From Paramoeba atlantica (Eukaryota > Discosea), in NCBI GenBank assembly GCA_977017575.1, contig CDRNVI010000012.1, forward strand, positions 744,001-808,000: a DNA stretch of 64,000 bases, in the 5' to 3' direction. The notes beneath the pieces were generated by a model. The model worked only from the letters and a program-made list of their open reading frames with translations, had not been told where the DNA came from and made no database searches. Position 1 is the stretch's first letter. Each line of letters opens with the position of its first letter. The position numbers and the translations under genes are program-made. This document shows positions 58,853-64,000 of this stretch, in pieces.

Positions 58853-59248
58853 TTGTTTATTCTACCAAATGACACATCTATTACAAGTAAGACGTACATA
58901 GAAACATCAAAACAGGTAGATTTCCCCCCTAATAGTGTATTTCAACAGGATGGGGCAACGGCACATACTGCCCGTGCCTCCAAAGAGTATATTGAGAATC
59001 GAATGAGTGATGTTCTAAGAAACTGCCCCCCCAACTCGCCCGACCTTTCCCCCATAGAAAACGTCTGGTCTATGGTCCAAGAGGCGGTAGACGAACAAAC
59101 GCCATCGGACAAGCCTTCACTTATCCGATGTGTACGTAAAGCATGGTCTTCTTTAACTCAAAAAGTGATCGACAAAACAGTATTAAGTTTTGATTCTCGA
59201 CTTAAGGAGTGTATAAGATTGAAGGGCGAAAAAGTGAAAAAATGTTAA
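58853..59248 (+). pseudogene. Tc1/mariner transposase C-terminal DDE part
   Basis: FQQDGATAHTARASKEYI holds the second catalytic aspartate context, and CPPNSPDLSPIENVWSMVQE the third acidic residue (the PDLSPIENVW box). The first aspartate region is missing, together with about 120 residues. Confidence 0.85.
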
Positions 59249-59408
59249 TTCTTCTCTAAATTGTGCGTATTCGTTTCTTTTTGTCTCATTTCTTCACGCG
59301 CAAAGTCCTTGTGTTGAGATCTGCAAAATGCAACAAAAATCAGCTCAAACGGACATTTGTACGAAAAAAAAGAGGGGGGTCACTTTTCGTGAGCGGGGGT
59401 TTATTATC

Positions 59409-60494
59409 AAAGCGACTCTGCCAAGACTGCTCGAGTCCATTATGAGTATCCCCATACTTTACACACTGGAGCGCGACGTTTCGCTGCAACTCCAATGTTG
59501 TTGCCCCAAAATTATAGTGTTGGAGTCTTACCCAATACTTAATGGTGTTGTGGACACTCTCAGCACCATTAGTATGATATCCCTTCTCGTTCACAAACTC
59601 CTTACTATGATTCACGGAGTAGTGACGACAAACTTGGTCTAAACCATTGTAAGCCCCCCAACAATCGCTGACTACCACGGATCGCGCACTGGCAAGATGG
59701 GGAATGATGAAGCCATGGAGGGTAGGCGTATCACGACGCTTCACCAATTTCCAATGGGTCCGCCCCGTTTTACCAGTGCCACGAGACTCCGTGACAGTTG
59801 CGAACCACCATCCCCTTTTCCGCTGTCTACGGCCCCGATTATACTTCCGTTTGCCGATGAAGGTCTCATCGACCTGCACTCGACTGAATTCATAATCAGA
59901 CATTGTTTCGTTACGGAGCGCTGCATCAGCAAGAGTGTGCAGGAGATCCTGAACCACCTTGCGATCAAGTCCACGATTACGCGTTATTTGACCCGTGCAC
60001 ATGTTGTTCGCAATGTCTGCCCATACGAGCAAGACTTGCCCTGGAGTAAGTTGCGTACGGGGAGAAATAAATGGTGACCATTTACAAACTTTCAATCGGC
60101 AACGGTTCACCTTGCCGGGTGCTCGATGCCCACACATACTTAAATTTGGTTTCCCTGGAACGTCGGACATAAAGTGGAGCCCGTGCGAAGGACAAATGGG
60201 TGGGAAAAACAAATCATGATTCCGCATCCAGTCTTCTGCATCACGTCCTTGCGGGACATCGGTAATACTCCGCCAATGAGAAACACATGTAAAAGCGGGA
60301 CAACCATGACAAAGAGGAGGAACAGGTCGTCTGCGCCAAGTAGAGAAATCGAGTTGTTCTTGTTCGGGAGGAGGTAAATCACGCAGTCCAGTAGGCGGCC
60401 GCTCGTAAGTAACAGATTCCAGGAGAGCCATAAATCGGGCGAACATTCGCTCGTTTCGGTCTGCATCATGCTCCTGGCTGCTACGTTGATCCAT
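59409..60494 (-). pseudogene. Merlin/IS1595-type transposase
   Basis: From ATG at 60494 (MDQRSSQEHDADRNERMF). Cysteine-rich N-terminal part (CHGCPAFTC, CPSH, CGHRAPGKVNRCRLKVC) like a zinc ribbon, then a helical region. The catalytic core: VQVDETFIGKRKYNRG, VVSDCWGAYNGL, HTNGAESVHNTIKYWVR, giving D, D and E. It is cut at SWQSRFDN by the mariner element. The remaining tail may lie at 58376-58466 (acidic, FEELSSDSCASDYEG). Confidence 0.82.
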
Positions 60495-60592
60495 AGGACA
60501 AAAACAAATCCGAAAAGTTATCAAAAAGCGGAAGGATTCTTAAAACTATTGCCTCATAAGTTTACAAAGATAAAATCATAACAAATCATACG

Positions 60593-60830
60593 CCTGCGTA
60601 GCGAAAACTACGAAATTCAGTGAGCTTCGCAAATTGCTTCCCACTAACGACGCACAGGGGAATCCTACGCGGGGTACGGCTCAGGCCCGCTCACGCGGGC
60701 CCTCGCCGTTTCGCGGCCGCGCGCACCCCCGCTCACGCGGGGGCCCCCGCGCGGCCAAAATGGGTACTAAAATTTGTTATCAAGGTAGTTGGGCTTCGCA
60801 AATTGCTTCCCACGAATCTAGAGAGAAGCA
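60593..60830. repeat. Copy of the MITE-like inner region
   Basis: Matches 36704-36930 at about 95 percent by eye: ACGCCTGCGTAGCGAAAACT through the CGCTCACGCGGGG GC-rich block to AAATTTGTTATCAAGGTAGT. Its left MITE end is missing here. Confidence 0.75.
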
Positions 60831-60843
60831 CACGTACAATAAT

Positions 60844-60960
60844 CTTTAACGATAAATATACAGTTTCTGTACCTTGTTGATTATTTACTTTTTTTACCTT
60901 TCATGGGAGTGTTCACACGCTCCAAAGCAAAAGAATCAGGAGTAGCTCCTGAGATTTTGC
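60844..60960 (+). mobile_element. CRE-a 5' stub with full spliced leader
   Basis: SL (60844-60879, one base changed: AAATATAC for AAAGATAC), then ATTATTTACTTTTTTTACC and ATG at about 60903, MGVFTRSKAKESGVAPE, matching MGMFTRSRAKETGVAP of CRE-a. The stub ends after about 20 codons where MITE sequence resumes. Shows that CRE transcripts are trans-spliced just upstream of the ORF. Confidence 0.8.
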
Positions 60961-61164
60961 CGCTTGTTTGTTGAGTACTCAACGAAAATCCGGATTTTCT
61001 CGACGAAATCAACGAACGTACCCCCAAGCCAAAATATTATTATGTCCCAGGGCTACGCTCACAGTTGGGCCTTGCTCGCAAAGGGGGGCTTTTGCCTCCA
61101 GAAGTGGGCTACGCTCACAGTTGGGCCTTGCTCGCAGACGGGGGCCTTGCTTGCACACTTGGGC
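60961..61164. repeat. MITE right end and GC-rich minisatellite
   Basis: TTGAGTACTCAACGAAAATC foldback and AACGAACGTACCCCCAA (about 61010-61028), as in 37120-37178. Then three runs of GGGCTACGCTCACAGTTGGG with the TTGCTCGCA linker. Confidence 0.7.
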
Positions 61165-62000
61165 TTAGCGGGACGCTAAGTTTAGAGCAGAAGGTGCCGG
61201 AAAGGCAGAAATTGATGAAGTTATTGCTGGGTGTGACAATAATGAGTCCCGAAATAAGGATGGCTCTCGATGCAATGGGGGCAATGTGGAGCGTTTCGAC
61301 GTGGCGGACACGGGCACGAATATGGGAGCGCCTGTCAGCCTTTTGCACGGGAAGGGGGATACGGATAGCGGCGTTACACGCCGTGACTTTTCTTGCCAGT
61401 TTGCAGATAAGAATACAGGCGAAACTAACTTACGCCCGAACCCTCGCCTCGATATTAAACCTTGCAGGGGAAAATACGAACCCGTTAAAATTCTACGTAA
61501 AATCTCTAATGGCGGAAGGAGAGACGGAACCATGCCGTCAAATGGAACCCCTGACGCAGCAGCACATTCAGAAATTGTGGAACCACATGGCATCCCGCGA
61601 AAAACATACGCTGCTGCTGTGCTGGAAGGAGGCAAGCCGTTGGTCCGAAACGGCAGCGTTGACCAGAGAACGGTTTTACGAAGTGGCGTCCAACAGAATT
61701 GTAATTTGGTGGGGAAGGCATACGAAGACGTCCCGCCTAAACCCATATCGCCCATCCATGTATACCGTCATCGAGGGACCGGGCACGGAGGAGCTCGCAA
61801 GGTATGTAGCGCAACTAAAGCCTCTCCAACCGATGTCATGGGCTACAACTTCACAAGTGGATGTCGAGATAAGGAAAATTCTCGGATTGGGTTTCGGGTC
61901 ACATTCGGCAAAGCGCGGGGCGATCACTCTTCTTCTCGCGGAGGTGGCAAACGGCAATCTAAATTTGGAGGAGGTCCAGCATCTTGCAAAACATCAGAGC
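61165..62000 (+). mobile_element. TATE-D, tyrosine recombinase fragment (fossil)
   Basis: Recombinase landmarks LLLCWKEASRWSETAALTR, IWWGRHTKTSRLNPYRPS and GSHSAKRGAITLLL, up to VQHLAKHQ. No Gag-like or RT part is attached. The fragment is broken, with at least two breaks. TATE-E starts directly at its right edge, in the opposite orientation, and so is younger. Confidence 0.75.
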
Positions 62001-62245
62001 GAAATCAACGACGAGAGTCTTCCACATACATTAAAAACAACTTGTAAGAAAACATTGTTGTAAGAGCTAAAGAAATATATCGCTGATATCCTGAATCTCA
62101 TCCACTGCCTATATTTACTAGCTAAAGAATATTCGTATTATTGATGCAACTATCCGGATGTATATAGCGCGCAAACTATTTCAAAAGCATAATATAAAAA
62201 TATAATACGTAGTGAAGGGGCTTTGCCCCCTGGCAAGCAGCCACT
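62001..62245 (-). repeat. TATE-E terminal repeat B2
   Basis: About 245 bp repeated at 62472-62717. Both copies contain GGGGCTTTGCCCC. Confidence 0.85.
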
Positions 62246-62471
62246 GGTTGGGGGCTGGTGGGAGGGCATCGCACACTAATAAAAATAACTTGTAAGAGAA
62301 TGTAAGCTATAAAACTATACACAATCTACAGAAAGTTATAATTTAAAACATATTAAAAGATATAATAGAATTCATAATCAGAGATTATGTGCCTCGTAGG
62401 GCCATTCGAGAAAAAGGAGTCTTTTCAAATTCGTATTTGCTCTCGTCTAAATTTCCTCTCGTAAACTATCA

Positions 62472-62717
62472 GAAATCAACGACGAGAGTCTTCCACATAC
62501 ATTAAAAACAACTTGTAAGAAAACATTGTTGTAAGAGCTAAAGAAATATATCGCTGATATCCCGAATCTCATCCACTGCCTATATTTACTAGCTAAAGAA
62601 TATTCGTATTATTGATGCAACTATCCGGATGTATATAGCGCGCAAACTATTTCAAAAGCATAATATAAAAATATAATACGTAGTGAAGGGGCTTTGCCCC
62701 CTGGCACGCAGCCACCA
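62472..62717 (-). repeat. TATE-E terminal repeat B1
   Basis: Second copy of the B repeat, next to the coding part. The stretch 62718-62927 between B1 and the RNase H stop is non-coding, with short TTA, AAG and GT runs. Confidence 0.85.
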
Positions 62718-62927
62718 CCCCGATCGCTCGTCTCCTCACAACATCCTGTCTCTCGTATATTAAATCGCTGCACGTTCCACATATAAAATTCCATTGCGAA
62801 GCTGGCCAAGCTGCGAACGGAAGCTTGATAAACCTACATTTGATCATTCACTAAATACATATTATTATTATTTTTTTAAGAAGAAGAAGAAGCAATCATT
62901 TTTTTTGTGTGTGTGTGTGTTTAATCT

Positions 62928-64000
62928 CTAAAAATTTCTGCTTATTGGGTCCGCTGGATTTAGTTTCGTAGAAATATAATGAGCTTGAATACATATTCCT
63001 TTATTCTTTAAACTCTGTAAAATGCTTTTCAATTCTTTCGCTATGCCATCAGACTTGCATATTTTCCGATTCAACGCTACTCGACAAGACGTATTATCAA
63101 TCCAAAGCTGAACGCAAGTCCCTTGCTCGAAATATTTTTGGAATTCTTCGAGGGCGAATCGCACCGCCGCCGCTTCTGATTTGTTAACTTCGTAGGTCCA
63201 TTCTGCTGGCCAAGGTGCGCCCAAAATCTTAACCTCTCCGCTATCCATGTACAGAATTGCTCCCCATCCTTTTGAGGAGGCGTCTGTAAAGAGTTTATGA
63301 CGCGGAGGTGCAGTGGCGGGGTGAGGGGGTGCTCTTATCGGCACGTTTTTAATCAAGTCGTCACGCCATTGAGCTAAGATCACACGAGTTTTCATGGGAA
63401 GATCCACGATTTTGTCCTTTGCAAAAGGATGTCGGTTCAAGTAATTAATACGTCGTTGTACTATTTTTATCGCAAAGTGATATTGCGGGATTACCACACC
63501 AAGTATCGAAGAGCAGTACAGTAGACGCCCCACCGCCGCCTCCAGCTCTAAGAAAGTGAGTCTCGAAAAAGTATCCCGTTTCAATTTGCTCACAACCTTC
63601 GGTCCCAAGCAGACCCGGCTTGATGCGTGATCAAATTTCACTCCGTTGAACACGTATTATTTCGTCGGAGGAACGTCCTGATCTTTAAATCGAGCTCCTG
63701 CCACTCGCGCACGCGAGTCAATAAAATAAACATACTCGTCTGCATGTTTTCTAGATCCGGAAAAACGAACTCCATCTATATAGATATCAGTAGAACCGTG
63801 TTGATACGACTGGGATTTTGAGCAATAATCTTTATTTCCTGCCAACGCTGCTGTCATGCAATGCATAATTTCAGGCGCACATCTGTGGCCCATGGGTAAA
63901 ACATTCATTTCGTATAATTGCCCATCTTCTGCACGAAACCGAAACTTTGCTCGGGATCGTAAGGGTAAGCCAACCTGGTCAAAACCACACATTAGATCAC
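62928..64000 (-). pseudogene. TATE-E RT and RNase H
   Basis: RT: YEMNVLPMGHRCAPEIMHCM, motif C TDIYIDGVRFSG. RNase H: HKLFTDASSKGWGAILYM, EVNKSEAAAVRFALEEF, LWIDNTSCRVALNRK, LNPADPISRN. Same architecture as TATE-C and TATE-B, with clearly different sequence. Continues past the window edge. Confidence 0.8.

Larger units (their letters stand above)
58467..59408 (+). mobile_element. Tc1/mariner-like element, internally deleted
   Basis: Inverted ends AACCCCCGCTCACGAATAAG...TGACCCCCC (from 58469) and its complement GGGGGGTCACTTTTCGTGAG...GGGGGTT (to about 59406), about 30 bp, flanked by TA. The transposase pieces inside total about 210 aa instead of about 340, so a central part is missing. Inserted in the Merlin transposase C-terminus. 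Confidence 0.82.
58376..60590 (-). mobile_element. Merlin-type DNA transposon, interrupted
   Basis: Contains a DDE transposase of the IS1595/Merlin kind, split by a Tc1/mariner element at 58467-59408. I could not find the terminal inverted repeats, so the limits are those of coding and spacer sequence. The right flank (60593 onward) is MITE-like repeat. Confidence 0.65.
62001..64000 (-). mobile_element. TATE-E, VIPER/TATE-like element, runs off window (fossil)
   Basis: Minus strand: RT-RNase H (62928 to beyond 63992), then B1 (62472-62717), A2 (about 62246-62471) and B2 (62001-62245). A2 starts TGATAGTTTACG...GAAATTTAG and B ends CGTTGATTTC. The 5' part lies outside the window. Within the visible part it looks broken, with about one break. 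The two B copies are nearly identical. Confidence 0.8.

Noticed and set aside
59340-60524. Bacterial insertion sequence or contamination
   Set aside because: The transposase is of the IS1595 type, but it is split by a eukaryote-style Tc1/mariner and sits among LINEs and MITEs, so the eukaryotic Merlin group fits better.

Overview
This is a eukaryotic transposable-element graveyard with no host housekeeping gene that I can recognise. The best clue to the organism is a 36-nt sequence found four times at full length (296-331 -, 18869-18904 +, 22659-22694 -, 60844-60879 +). It ends in ACAGTTTCTGTACCTTGTTG, the conserved 3' half of a euglenozoan spliced leader (SL), and always sits at the 5' edge of a different sequence. 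Together with CRE/SLACS-like LINEs and VIPER/TATE-like tyrosine-recombinase retroelements, this points to a kinetoplastid or diplonemid. The SL matches none of the leaders I remember exactly.

Element labels are mine. CRE-a to CRE-d are single-ORF LINEs with RT, a CCHC knuckle and a C-terminal restriction-like endonuclease (RLE). LX is a second RLE-type LINE with a YLDD motif. LY and LZ are LINEs with RT and RNase H; LY also has an APE endonuclease. LW is an APE-type LINE seen only as fragments. TATE-A to TATE-E are DIRS-order elements, treated as fossils.

Layout: 1-4611, an SL-led unknown ORF and a full-length CRE-a (minus). 4637-11118, a 5'-truncated LY with a 13-bp target duplication and TATE-A nested inside. 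11119-12932, CRE fragments joined head to head. 12914-20117, TATE-B, then a head-to-tail series of poly(A)-ended cDNAs (LX and an SL-led transcript). 20264-22694, a CRE-b insertion, TATE-B-family terminal repeats and an SL-led unknown gene. 22695-32693, a 17-20 bp satellite with longer spacer monomers, holding an intact LY (1360-aa ORF), CRE-c and a SINE. 32694-41765, CRE, LW and SINE-like pieces, and elements with G-run palindromic termini. 41766-52250, LZ joined to CRE-d, with a 2,334-bp segment in three tandem copies. 52230-57920, a CRE N-terminal region interrupted by nearly whole TATE-C. 58376-60590, a Merlin-type transposase gene with a Tc1/mariner element inside it. 60593-64000, MITE-like repeats, a CRE-a 5' stub with SL, a recombinase fragment and TATE-E running off the window.

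The elements form an interacting community: they insert into one another, they carry the host's trans-spliced leader into DNA, and several share termini. The most unusual signals are poly(A)-to-SL junctions, a small hairpin family with compensatory base changes (six units in three places), and terminal motifs shared by four TATE families.
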